Part shown: positions 13,601-24,430 of the stretch, in pieces
Position numbering within the stretch: position 1 is the stretch's first letter
Layout: each line of letters starts with the position of its first letter
From: Beroe forskalii
Lineage: Eukaryota; Ctenophora; Nuda; Beroida; Beroidae
Direction: 5' to 3'
Assembly: GCA_011033025.1 (NCBI GenBank)
Contig: WFMF01000623.1
Coordinates: 1 to 64,000 of the forward strand
DNA: 64,000 bases
The notes under the pieces: model-generated
What the model was told of the DNA's origin: nothing
The model's input: the letters and a program-made list of their open reading frames with translations, nothing else
Databases searched by the model: none
Translations under genes and position numbers: made by a program

Positions 13601-13707
13601 ATCCACAGTAGACATTCCACTAGGGTGCCGAACTGTTGGGAAGCAGAAGGTGGGACTTGAGGAGCTTGTAGATGGGACCGAACCTGTACGATCCACAGTA
13701 GATATTC
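10610..13707. repeat. Expanded minisatellite, about 36 units
   Basis: Tandem units of 85 bp or, with an extra GAACC, 90 bp, each containing CCGAACTGTTGGGAAGCAG, GGTGGGACTTGAGGAGC, TACGATCCACAGTAGA and TTCCACTAGGGTG. Units differ by single bases (AGGAGG/AGAAGG/AAAAGG, GACATT/GATATT) in a mixed order, as expected from repeated unequal exchange. Most of the long open frames here, on both strands, are repeat artefacts: they overlap each other and have no start context. Confidence 0.95.
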
Positions 13708-14047
13708 TCCGACACGTCTTTGCTGATCTGGGGAAATTCTCGTTATATGGTTTGTATGGTACAAGGACTATGATATAGTAATACGTTACAGTGCCGAATG
13801 CTTGGCAAATGGCAGGTTCGGTAAGTTGCTACGTTCATACAGTCGATCATCTCGGGCCTCTGCAGATGCCACTTGATTTTCCAATAATTGATTTTACATC
13901 ATAATGCACGGCACGTCGGCACGGAGCTTGCGCAAAAACACTTTTTGTACAATTCCTGTGCCGTTTGCGAGTAGCCAGTTAGCGAAATAACGCTCGACAT
14001 GTGCCAAACCTAGCTATGTACCGAACCTACCTAAAGTTTTATACCTA

Positions 14048-14537
14048 CCTTACAAGACATATTTAAAAGGTACTAAATTTGGGGATTTTTCGGAAAAATC
14101 CCCATATTTTCGTACCCCCAAAATTTCGATCCCCAAAATTATTTCCCCCAAATTAGTTAATTTCGGGTCTGTGATTTGACTAACAGAGCATAAAATATGG
14201 AATTCCCAGAAAAATTTCAATAAGTATATCAATGCAGAAGAGTTAAAAATATCTTAAATGCAGTAATTCCAAATAAAACCTTCTACACTCGATTCGATAA
14301 TAGGGATCTCGTACTGGAAATTCTACTACTCATCACCTCAGCGATATTGGCCTTTCTGAAGTTCTGATTTATTCATAAAAGTTACCTTATTTTTTCCGAA
14401 TTTGAAAAAAGGCAAAAAACCCCTAATTTAATTTGGGTTACGAAATATGGGGATTTTTGAAAAAAATCCCCATATTTTCGAACCCCCAAAATTTCGATCC
14501 CCGAAATTATTGTCCCATGTAATTTTGTCTTGTAAGG
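14048..14537. mobile_element. 490-bp MITE with TA target duplication
   Basis: Ends CCTTACAAGAC...GTCTTGTAAGG, flanked by TA on both sides. The left arm has a single TA at the equivalent uninterrupted site (antisense near 4,570), giving a clean empty/filled pair. It contains two tandem copies of a core with CCCCATATTTTCG and CCCCCAAAATTTCGATCCCC. Related copies are at 58,392-58,602 and about 62,956-63,143, with fragments near 17,165-17,350, 22,770-22,980 and 53,440-53,510. Confidence 0.9.
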
Positions 14538-17500
14538 TACTATGGAACTATTATATGATCAATCTGTCACATGGTAGGCATGGGTTGTGTTATTGATTGG
14601 TAATGGGTATAAATGGTGAATGTGAGACACTCGGATCAGAAAAATGTTGCAAGAGGTCCTTTGAAAAATGTAAATCATTCATGATTCATAACAGCTCAAG
14701 CCTTATTAATGAACAGGAGCCTGGACCTGGAGCAGTCAACCTTTTAATGTCATCAGACTACCATTTTACCATTCTAAACGATGATAGATGGAGAACAAGT
14801 TTTAGTAATTTCGTAAAGGAAAAACTGTCTGTACTCGGTCTTTGGCGATTTAACTGGACCTTTTGAGTCTTTGAGTTTTGACTAGTTGCTTTTGCCTGAT
14901 GAGCACACATGCATAACCGTCGATGCCAAAAAGTGGAACGAGTCGATATCAGTGGAACAACCTGATATCACCTCAAACTCTCAAAACGGCCCGTTTTTTA
15001 GCGAAACCATCCGAAAAACCCTTTTTAGTTCTTTGCAGTGCCTCCACAGCATGAGTTTGCGCTAAAAATTATTTGTAGAAATATCGAAACACCCGAAAAA
15101 GGCGGCCGAAACCTGGATGATGGGCTCATGGTTAGGGCTCATGAGTCATGGTTAGGGCTCAGGAGTCTTGTTTTATGCGAGCACAAACCATGGGCTCATA
15201 ATTTGTGCTCATATTTGGGCTTATGACTACGGCTTATTGTTTGTAGTCAGGGTGGGAGGTCGAAGTTGAATTCACAACGTATTCAAATAACCTCTATAAG
15301 TCCATAATATAGCCTGTTCCCGGGTCGTTCCACTGCAATTTAATTAACATGGTCAGCGTGTGCTCCATATATGACTTATCCAGAAAGCAGCAAACCTCAT
15401 TGAATACGTGACTAAGCATTATGAGCTTTCATATTCTAAATGTAAAGTGTAACTTCATTCTAAGTTATTAACGTTCATAACACTGACCGTGTGACTAAAT
15501 AGCCATTTTGAATATGGAACGTGACTTTGTTAACCGATCGTGACGGTCGGGTATACTTATAACGGAGAAGTTTTGATTTCTGCGAATATTACAATAGGTC
15601 ATTTCATATTTTGATGGAACTCATTAAGGATTGACCAGTCTATATGGAGTACTCAAATAACTTACCTAGGAGCTTATGGAACATATCCAAATCCTATATT
15701 AAATACCCACTGTTATGTTATTGAAGTATTGAGGACTTTAGGAAACAGCTTTAGCTCATTGCTTCGGGTTGCAGGGCGCAAGAACAATTTAACATTTATG
15801 CAAAATATGGGTGTAAGGACTGGGGGATCATATACTGGTTGAATAAGCAGCTCCTTTATCTTTTATACATGCGGTTCTGTGCACTGAGCTCATATAAAAG
15901 GCTTGTCACACTCACACACACGCACACTCACACACACACACTAGGCATAACATGCTGCTCCTGGACAGAATTATAGATTACTCTTAATTACGGTCAACTA
16001 GTGATCATGGATCAAATCTCCTTTTGTGTCCCTCTATTCCAGTTTATTGGTTGCAAATAAAGTTGGGGGATCTGTGGGAATTGAAGATGAAAACGACTGA
16101 AAGAAAAAAAGAAACAGAAAAAGAAAGTGTGCTGGATAATAAAAAAATATTTCGCGCCAAAATTTAAGTTAATAGTTAGAATGCACTAACATGTCTCATT
16201 TTAATATCATTTGCTACCTAATAAGGAGATGGTTGCCGATATTCATTGTAGATATTGACTAGGGTCTAGGCTGCCCCTAGTCCCTACAGAAATAGCAATA
16301 TTCAGTTGTTATACATTATTAAACGCGATGATTATAATTAATTTTTCATCTTAAAATTGCAGTTCTTGCAACCGAGAAATTATTAATTGAATATAATAGT
16401 GTCTTTTTGAGCCATGAAGACACGAAAGAGATGTCACCTTTCTCTTTCAATCCCTCAATTTAATGTTCACTTTGTACAATACACAAAATACACTGTACAT
16501 GATGATATATGTGTAACCTTGTAACCCTTGTATTCGTGACTTTGGATAAGACGCATTCTGAGCTGTCAAATGATCGCATTCGTGGAAGGCAATTCCGGGA
16601 AGCTATCCCCCGTTAAGAGGTTAAGCTACGTGTCTCCCTCTCAGCTATACACGCACACACACACTCGCCATATTAAAACTACAGAGAGGTCAATGTGTAG
16701 GTAGATTTCTGACATTTTGCCAATACCTCGCTACTCATACCTCAATACAGGTGAAGCATAGAAATCAGACACCAACTATCCGATCATCCTCTCATAATCA
16801 TCAAGTGGTTTACAAAATGTTCTACTTTTACGCTAACGGAACTTTTCTACAGAATTTCTCGCAAGAAACATTCTAATATACCTATGGGAAAGCCAAAACT
16901 TAATCCCACAACAATATGCTCTCCCTCCTTAACTCTCGACAGCCCTTGGAGAATTAACTGGACGAGGCGAATAGGGGCTCTGTGAAATATTATAAGATCA
17001 TTGTTTTACTAATTTAAGAATTTACAGCTCATCTGATAACGGTTTTTTATGAAGTCTGATTTCTTCTTATGAAGAGGGCCACAGAGGATAGTCAGATAGA
17101 TAGCCAGAATTCAGAATATTTTAAACAAGATGATCCACTCATCCAGTACCTTCATATTTGAAAAGTGCGAAATTTGGGGATTTTTCCAAAAAATATCCTC
17201 GTATTTTCTCACATCCATATTTTGCCTGCCACAATTAATATAATCCCCCAACTAGCAACCTATATTTTGAGATTTTGGGCGCGAAATTTAGGGATTCTAG
17301 AAGGGATTCCCACATTTTCGTCCAACCAAAGAAACCAAGATTACCGGAATTCCTGAAAATCAGAAGCGATCCAGCAGACTAAGACTCGTCAGCGCAGGAC
17401 TCTAGAATTTCTGTTTCCAGGAGGAAAGTGAATTTTTTGGAATTTGAACTAGTAGCAAAGCATTTGCTAAACTCAATTAATTAAGAGCTTAGGGACTTCC

Positions 17501-18276
17501 TTACGTTGTCTGTCTCCTGTGTAGTAATAACAACATTTCATTGTCTTTCTTTTCAATGCTACGTGTAATTGTGTCGAAGCCATGTTTTCGCGCAGAAGGG
17601 GGGTTGGGGGCTGGGGGCAGCCCGAAACCGGCCCATTGTTTACCGTTATAACAATAATAACAACGCTTATACCGGTATAAATTGCTTTGACCTAACAGTA
17701 CAGTTCTCTATCACTATAGTCAATGTTGTGCCTTTGTGTACAATGTTAATAACATTGGAGCCTATGACGTGGTCATTACAGATTGCTGTCTATGGTTTAC
17801 ATATTTCATAATATACTATGTTTATCAGTGAGGCCTTAGCTCAACCGTAGGTCGCATTACATTGACCAATCAGGGCCCGAGTTAATATCGATATAAGTTT
17901 TCGAGGCACTATGGGTTACATAACAATAGATATACCTACAATGGCTTATCCTAGGTGTAAAGCAAAAGGACAACGGTAAAAAGTAAAAAAGCATTGCTGT
18001 AAGGGAATTCTAAAATGAATGGCATTCGAAAGCGCCAAAATGATTGAATTTGAATGAATACAGTATACACGTGAGATAAACATGGATTTACGCTATTCTT
18101 GTGTATTCTATTGGGGTGGTCACTGGTCACATGGATTTATGGCGTGATTTTGGTATATAATTTTCAAATGCTATCAAATTATGCAATGGTCTCAAAGAAA
18201 ACAAGGCAATCTAGCATGATTGTGGTTCTCGAATAATTTGAAAGCCTCTCAAGTGACTGCTAGCTGCTATGCTAAC

Positions 18277-21200
18277 CTGTACATTAGCGAGATTGCAGTC
18301 GGTAAAGTTGATGTTGCAGAGTTTCCACTCCCCATTCACTTCCACAATGACGGATTGCTGCCTCGAGAGGTCCAGGATCTGAAATCCACCTTCCGTGTAC
18401 TGAAATGTGCAGTACGTCAAGATCGGAATTCATTTCTGAGAAGTCCAGAAATTTATTCAGTCAGCCAATGTATATTGTATGTATTATGTTTAAAGTTATC
18501 AATCACAATCTGCGGAATACGCTATATACGAAATGACTAAGACTACAGTAGTAAAGAATCTCACCATTTTGTTGTAGTACTCGATGAACTTCCTGTGAAC
18601 CTCGTTCACACTGCTGATAAAACCTTGTTCCGGGGAAGTGTAACAGTCGAGGAAGTTACAGTACCTCGCTGTGCCGTCGTCAAACAACACCAGATATCTG
18701 ACTGGAGGGGGAATTAAATCAATATTTTACTATCGGCAGCTTCCGTATACAGTTGAAAAACTCTTCAAAAGGGAAGTTAAACGGGCTGGTGAAAAGGGAA
18801 ATAAGAAGAGTATATTGTTCTGACTTTCTGAGGCCCGAGCTTATTATTCAGATGGTTTTCACATCTATCGACTATCTATCGACTATCTCGAGTGGTAGGG
18901 ATAACAACAAATCCAATATGAAATGTTCGATTATTATTAATTTCAGTCTTTTAGAAAGCCCTTTTCGCAGATAGAGCATTATCAGAGAGCTCTCAAAGTG
19001 AAATGGTGCTATTTTGCAATAAATTGCGCTTCACATATTACCAAAATAAATTGGATCATTACTCAAAGGCAGTTTTGGTGAAAAACGAGAATGGTACTCA
19101 TGAAGTTTTGGTAAGATTATACCATATTTAGCAATTGAAAAGGGCATCAGTAAAATTTAGATATTGTGCTGTATTAAACTGCACAACTTGTTTGAGTGAC
19201 CAACCATCACGAAGTTCCATAACTATTTTAGTGATTGATGTAAATTAATCATATCAATGCTTTTCACTGAAAAGCAAAAGTATACCTTATTTCCATTGTA
19301 CATTGTACAACAAGTGTGAGTGTGTACCGACTGCCACATTAAAAACGTGGATTTACGGGTACACACAAGAAGACACAGACGATTCAACGTCACCAATATA
19401 ACAAAACCATTTTAATCCATGATGTAATTATAATTCTTTCACGATATAATATTATGAAAATGAAGCAGAAAGTAAGGAATTACATTTGTTCTGCTTGTCC
19501 GGGACCTCCGCTACGGAACCAGAGTAGAACACCCCGGGGGCTTCCGTGCTGTTGTACTCTGCCAGGACCTTCAGTCCGATCACCAGCTTCTCATGCTTGT
19601 AATTCCTCACCTCGATAACCTGGGAGGGACCACAGACATGTTACACAGGGCGGGAATAACTTAGGAGGGACCACAGACATGTTACATAGGGTGGGGATAA
19701 CCTGGGGAGGGGACCACAGACATGTTACACAGGGTGGGAATAACTTGGGGGACCACAGACATGTTACACAGGGTGGGAAAACCTGGGGAGATACCACAGA
19801 CATGTTAAACAGGGTGGGAATAACTTTGGGAGGGATCACAGACATGTTACACAGGGTGGGTTATTGAGTTAGGTATTGGGTGAACAGTTAAGTCTATGAA
19901 TGACATCTTCTGACCGTCTGAGATTGATTACCACAACTGTATTCTAGTGGCAGTCTGTTGCTCAATGAGGCGCTTAAATGATTATTTATTGAGTATCCCA
20001 GGAATTTAAAAATCCCCAAAACTCCACGTAATCCAGCAATTTTAGACCTCTACGTCCGTGCAAATGTCTGCTTTCGTCAGATCCTGCTCAGACTGCTCAC
20101 TGCCCAGGTATGCTAATATAAAGTTACCTGCTTTCTAGCAACGAGTTTCTCATCAAAGATATCATCAAATTTGATGAGCACAGGCCGTTGATTATCTGGT
20201 AAATAGGCATGGCCCAATAACCACTGCCACCCATGATGCTTTACTAGTACTCTTGACACTGAAATGTTTACTCACAGTTAAATCAATGATATATTATTCA
20301 TTTGATGTTTTCAAAAATTAGAATACAATCAAGCAAAATTTCATGAATATGAATTTACTAATTATCAAATTCAACGATGATACTTGGAAATGAAAGTGAT
20401 ATGAATTGGATAAGTATGAAAGTTGTGATCATACCTACCTATTTGTCAACTAAGTAACAAATCATGAACATAATGCAATTGGAACATTGTACATTACCGA
20501 CTGTTACTCACAAGGTAGTTGTATCAAATAATCTTTTTTAGACAATATGCTGCCATCCACAAATCTGTCTGAAATCTGAGATCATAAGATAATAGTATAT
20601 TTATTATTTGTGTAAGTATTTAGTGAGCTATGAAAGTTAAGAGGGGGGGTAAGCCTGGTACGGGTGAGCCCCTGTATCGGGGTTATCCCAAGGCATTGGT
20701 GAAGCCCGGGGTCCGGTGGAGCCTGGTATGGCGAAGCCCAAGGTAAGGGTGAGTCTGGTATGGGCGAGACCGTGTATAGAGGTGAGCCCCGGACAATCGG
20801 GGGAGCCCTAGATTAAGGGGAGCAGTGTACAGGGGAGTCCGTGATTAGAGGTGATCCCAGGTTTAGGGGAAGCCTCCGTACGGTGAACTCTGTAATTTGT
20901 GATCCCGGGAATAGGGGGAGCATTAATGCCTCCCCCTATTCCCGGGCTCCCATACTTGCCAACCCCATTTAATTTTTGCTTCTGAAAGAGTATAACACAA
21001 CATGACGTTATTTATTTCCAAATAGTGAATTTGTGTCGTGCTTGTAGTTACAGTCATGTGCATGTACGAACTTCCATTGTAATTAGGTGAAAATGAACTT
21101 TAATACCTTTATTATAACACGCAAATTTTGATGTAGGCCCTTGAAACTTATTAGTTATGTTCAAGGCTAGAAAAATAAAACCAAACGTGCATCAAACCGA

Positions 21201-21762
21201 TTTTGATTTACACTTTTTGAGCAAAAATAACAATTTTCAAATTTGACCACAGGCTAAAAAATTGTAAAAAATAGTGATAACCAAATTTCAAATTCAATCT
21301 TTTCACTGCCTAAGCCGAAATCAAAAATTGACTCAATGCAAAGCTGTGCAAAGTTAAGTTTTATGCCTTATCAACTTTCAAGGGCAAACCTCAAAATTTT
21401 TATCCTACAGATGGCTGACATTCTATACTTAGGGAATCAATTGGAACTGAACTCAACCTCAGGTCCTCAGTTCCCAGCCCCTTCAATTTTCAGAAGTTGA
21501 TCGACCTAGAAAGTCCCAATATGTTAATATTATATTATAGCAGTGATAATTTACCATCCAATTTCTGTCAGTCAATTCTTACTGAAAGAAATGAATTGAC
21601 AGTCATTATCTACTTCAGCTTGATTCATGCATCATGATTCAAGTTTGTTTTGAGAACTCATTGGTTTACCTGAAGTATCTGACTTTGCATTCTGAAAGAC
21701 AGGCAAAGAGTTTTTCTGTATCCTCTCAATATTCTCTATCCTTGTTTTGATCATCTCAATAA
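18277..21762 (-). CDS. SETDB1-like histone methyltransferase, Tudor region (partial, copy 1)
   Basis: Six exons on the minus strand: 21,670-21,762, 20,512-20,568, 20,128-20,258, 19,484-19,619, 18,565-18,701, 18,277-18,399. They encode a short coiled-coil segment and then Tudor-like blocks: RPVLIKFDDIFDEKLVARKQ; LVIGLKVLAEYN...GVFYSGSVAEVPDKQNK joined to FRYLVLFDDGTARYC; and VIVEVNGEWKLCNINFTDCN. Order and motifs match the tandem Tudor region of SETDB1/eggless, a nuclear H3K9 methyltransferase. No MBD or SET domain is in the window, so the gene is incomplete here; the rest should lie to the left or beyond the palindrome. The first exon has two single-base losses relative to copy 2, which break its frame. 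The family call rests on motif similarity only. Confidence 0.6.
19620..19862. repeat. Minisatellite at a splice acceptor (copy 1)
   Basis: About six units of 38-41 bp (ACCACAGACATGTTACACAG...GGGTGGGAATAACTT) that begin at the acceptor of the SETDB1-like exon 19,484-19,619. On the minus strand each unit ends in a CCAAGTTAT/CCAGGTTAT version of the true acceptor CCCAG|GTTAT. Copy 2 has only about three units (25,230-25,352). Confidence 0.85.
20650..20975. repeat. Degenerate G-rich repeat present only in copy 1
   Basis: Loose repeats of GTGAGCCC(T)GGTA and GGGGAGCC units of about 20-30 bp. Copy 2 goes from the poly-G tract almost directly to the shared TGCTTCTGAAAGAG, so this block is an insertion or expansion in copy 1 only. 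Confidence 0.65.
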
Positions 21763-22041
21763 CTGGATCAGAATAATAACCAATATAGTCTTAGGAGGTT
21801 GCATAATGAAAAATATGCTGAAATGGGGGGGGGGGGCAACAACCTCCTCAGCTTTGATGCTTTAGTGGATGTGTGAATTTCAGCAATGAGGAGCTCAACA
21901 TGCCCCTGTAAGACTAAATGTGATATTTTTTTTCACTTGTATTCAGTGTTGATGTTCATGTTGTAAGCTAACAATACCTCACCCCCCAACAAAGCATGCA
22001 CTCGTTTACTGTTAGGGTTTGTGTTTGGGAAAAGAGTTAGA

Positions 22042-22141
22042 NNNNNNNNNNNNNNNNNNNNNNNNNNNNNNNNNNNNNNNNNNNNNNNNNNNNNNNNNNN
22101 NNNNNNNNNNNNNNNNNNNNNNNNNNNNNNNNNNNNNNNNN
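22042..22141. other. Assembly gap of 100 N
   Basis: Exactly 100 N, the conventional length for a scaffold gap of unknown size. The sequence on its left is repeated on its right (see the direct duplication), so the two contigs overlap in content. Confidence 0.98.
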
Positions 22142-24430
22142 AAGAGGTTTTGGCTTAAAAAAACCACTAAAAAAACCCAAAGGCAATTTGGAAGGGGTTT
22201 CATGGTGTCGGTAATTTCAATGGAAAGCCCCTTTTTAAAGGGGCCCCCTTTCCCCTTTTTCCCGCACTCTCGCTTCCACCTCCTTTTTTTAAATTTGTCC
22301 ATCTTTTCCCAATTTTCTCCCTTTCCCACCCAGTTTTGACTTATTCTCAGGTCTAAACCATCTTTTTTATTTTCCATACTAACTGTCTGACAAATTTAAT
22401 TTTTTAAAACCTAAACTCCCCCCAAAAATTTCTCTCGTTTTTAAAACCTTTTAAATCCCCTAATACTTTCCAACCGTGCCCAAAGCCCCCCTGCAAAAAT
22501 TCCTTTGACAATAAGTAAACCATTTAATTTTTCCCACTCATCCCGACCAATCCCACGATTCCCTCTTTCCAATTAACTCTTGAATTCCCAAGTATAAACC
22601 CCATTAAAAAGGGGGCTTTTGGAAATATTATAAGATCTTTTGGTTTTCAATTTAAAATTTAAAACCCATCTATAACAAATTTTTTATGAAGTCTGATTTC
22701 TTTTTATGAAAAAGCAAAGGTTTGTGAATTCAAATTTTTAAAACAAGATGACCCACAACCCAAGTATTCATTTTTTGAAAGTGCAAAATTTTGGGGGGTT
22801 TTTTCCAAAAAAATTCCCCCGTTTTTTCCCCCACATCCATTTTTTTCCCCTGCCACAATTAATATAACCCCAACTAAACCTATTTTTTTAAATTTTGGGC
22901 GCAAAATTTAGGGATTCTAAAAGGGTTCCCCACATTTTCAACCAAAAAAAACCCAAGATTCCAAAATTCCCAGAAAAAACCCAAAAGGGATCCAGAGGCA
23001 AAGACTCGTCGGCCAGGATTTCTAAAAATTTTTCTGTTTCAGGGGGAAAAGGTCTTTTTTTTGGGGGAACTAAAAAGATTTTTTTAAAACTAAATTTAAA
23101 AGGGGCTTGGGGACTTCCCCCTTTTGTCTGTCTCCTGTGTAGTAATAACAACATTTCATTGTCTTTCTTTTCAATCCCAAGGGTTAATTGTGCCCAAAGA
23201 AATGTTTTAAAAAAAGGGGGTTGAGGGCTGGGGGCAGCCCGAAACCCCTTTTGTTTCCCGTTAAAAATAACACCGCTTATACCTTATAAATTTTTTTGCC
23301 CAAACCTTTTACTCTTCACAACCATAGTCAATTTTTTGCCTTTGTGTAAAAACCAAAAATTTTGGGTTTTGGGACCTATATTAAAATTGCTGTCAGGGTT
23401 TTTATTTTTCCCAAAATATATGTTTATCAGTGGGGGCCCTTTTTGCTCAACCGTAGGTGCTTTAAATTTGACCAATCGGGGCCCCAGTTAATATGATATA
23501 AGTTTTCAAAGGCACAAAGGGGAATAAAAAAGATATACCTACAATGGCTTACCCTAGGTTTAAAGAAAAAGGACTACGGAAAAAGAAAAAAAGCATTGCT
23601 GTAAAAATTTAAATGAATGGCATTCAAAGTGCCAAAATGTTAATTTGAAGGGATCAGTATACACGTGAGAAAAAACATGGTTTACGCTATTTTTGTTTTG
23701 GTATTCTATTGGGGTGGTCACTGGTCACATGGATTTTATGGCGTGATTTTGGTATATAAATTTTCAAATCAATTAAATTTATGTAATGGTCTAAAAAGAA
23801 AACAAAGGCAACCCAAACATGATTGGGGTTCCCAATTTTTTGAAACCCCCTCAAGTGACTGCTAGCTGCTAACCTTCCGTACATTAGCAGATTCAGTCGT
23901 AAAGTTGATGTTGCAAAGTTTTACCCCCATTATTTCCACAATGACGGTTGCTGCCCGGGGGCCCGGGGTCTGAAACCTTTCCGTGTACTGAAAGGGCTGT
24001 ACGCCCAGGAGACCGGGGGCTGAATTAGGGAAAATTCCCCAAGATCGGGTTCATTTCTGAAAAGTCCAAAAATTTATTAGTCAGCCAATTTTTTTTATGT
24101 ATTATGTTTAAAAAGTCATCAATCCACAATCTGCTGAATATGCTATAAAACGGAAAGGACTAAGACTTTTAGAAAAAGAATCTCACCATTTTGTTGAAAA
24201 TTATGTTTTTCCCAAACCCGTTCACACTGGTTGATAAAACCTTGTTCCGGGGAAGTGTAACAGTCGAGAAATTTTCTCCGGCCTGTCAAACAACACCAGA
24301 TACCTTTGACGGGAGGGGGAAATTATATCAATATTTTACTACCCAGTTTCCCGTATACGTGCTCATAAATTTGGAATTAACTTAAAAAGGGAAGAAATGG
24401 GGTTGGTAAAAAGGGAAATAAGAAGGGACC
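22142..24430. other. Low-quality consensus block
   Basis: Compared with 16,985-18,850 this block shows mostly lengthened A, C, G and T runs and dropped bases, even through the two exons that are intact in copy 1. From about 24,450 the two copies suddenly agree well again. That pattern fits raw long-read errors, not evolution. Frames inside it should not be interpreted. Confidence 0.85.

Larger units (their letters stand above)
8983..16976. repeat. Right arm of giant inverted repeat
   Basis: Inverted copy of 473-6,770. It lacks the 1,687-bp element of the left arm and carries a 490-bp MITE at 14,048-14,537 and a minisatellite expanded to about 36 units. Its outer end (ATAGGG, 16,976) joins sequence that is also found at 22,622, where the other copy still has extra arm sequence. 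This arm has therefore probably lost about 0.6 kb at its outer end. Confidence 0.9.
16977..21990. repeat. Direct duplication, copy 1
   Basis: Collinear with 22,622-28,236 (copy 2) in the same orientation; it holds the first SETDB1-like exon set. Differences are scattered substitutions and indels. Copy 1 has an extra block at 20,650-20,975, and copy 2 has an extra ~160 bp near 27,037-27,197 plus a 946-bp transposon. 16,977-18,276 holds no exon that I can recognise. Confidence 0.85.

Noticed and set aside
10610..13707. CRISPR-like regular repeats
   Set aside because: Units are contiguous without unique spacers and the genome is eukaryotic.
10576..13764. Many overlapping long open frames on both strands
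   Set aside because: They follow the 85-90 bp minisatellite, repeat the same peptides in several frames, and lack any independent coding evidence.
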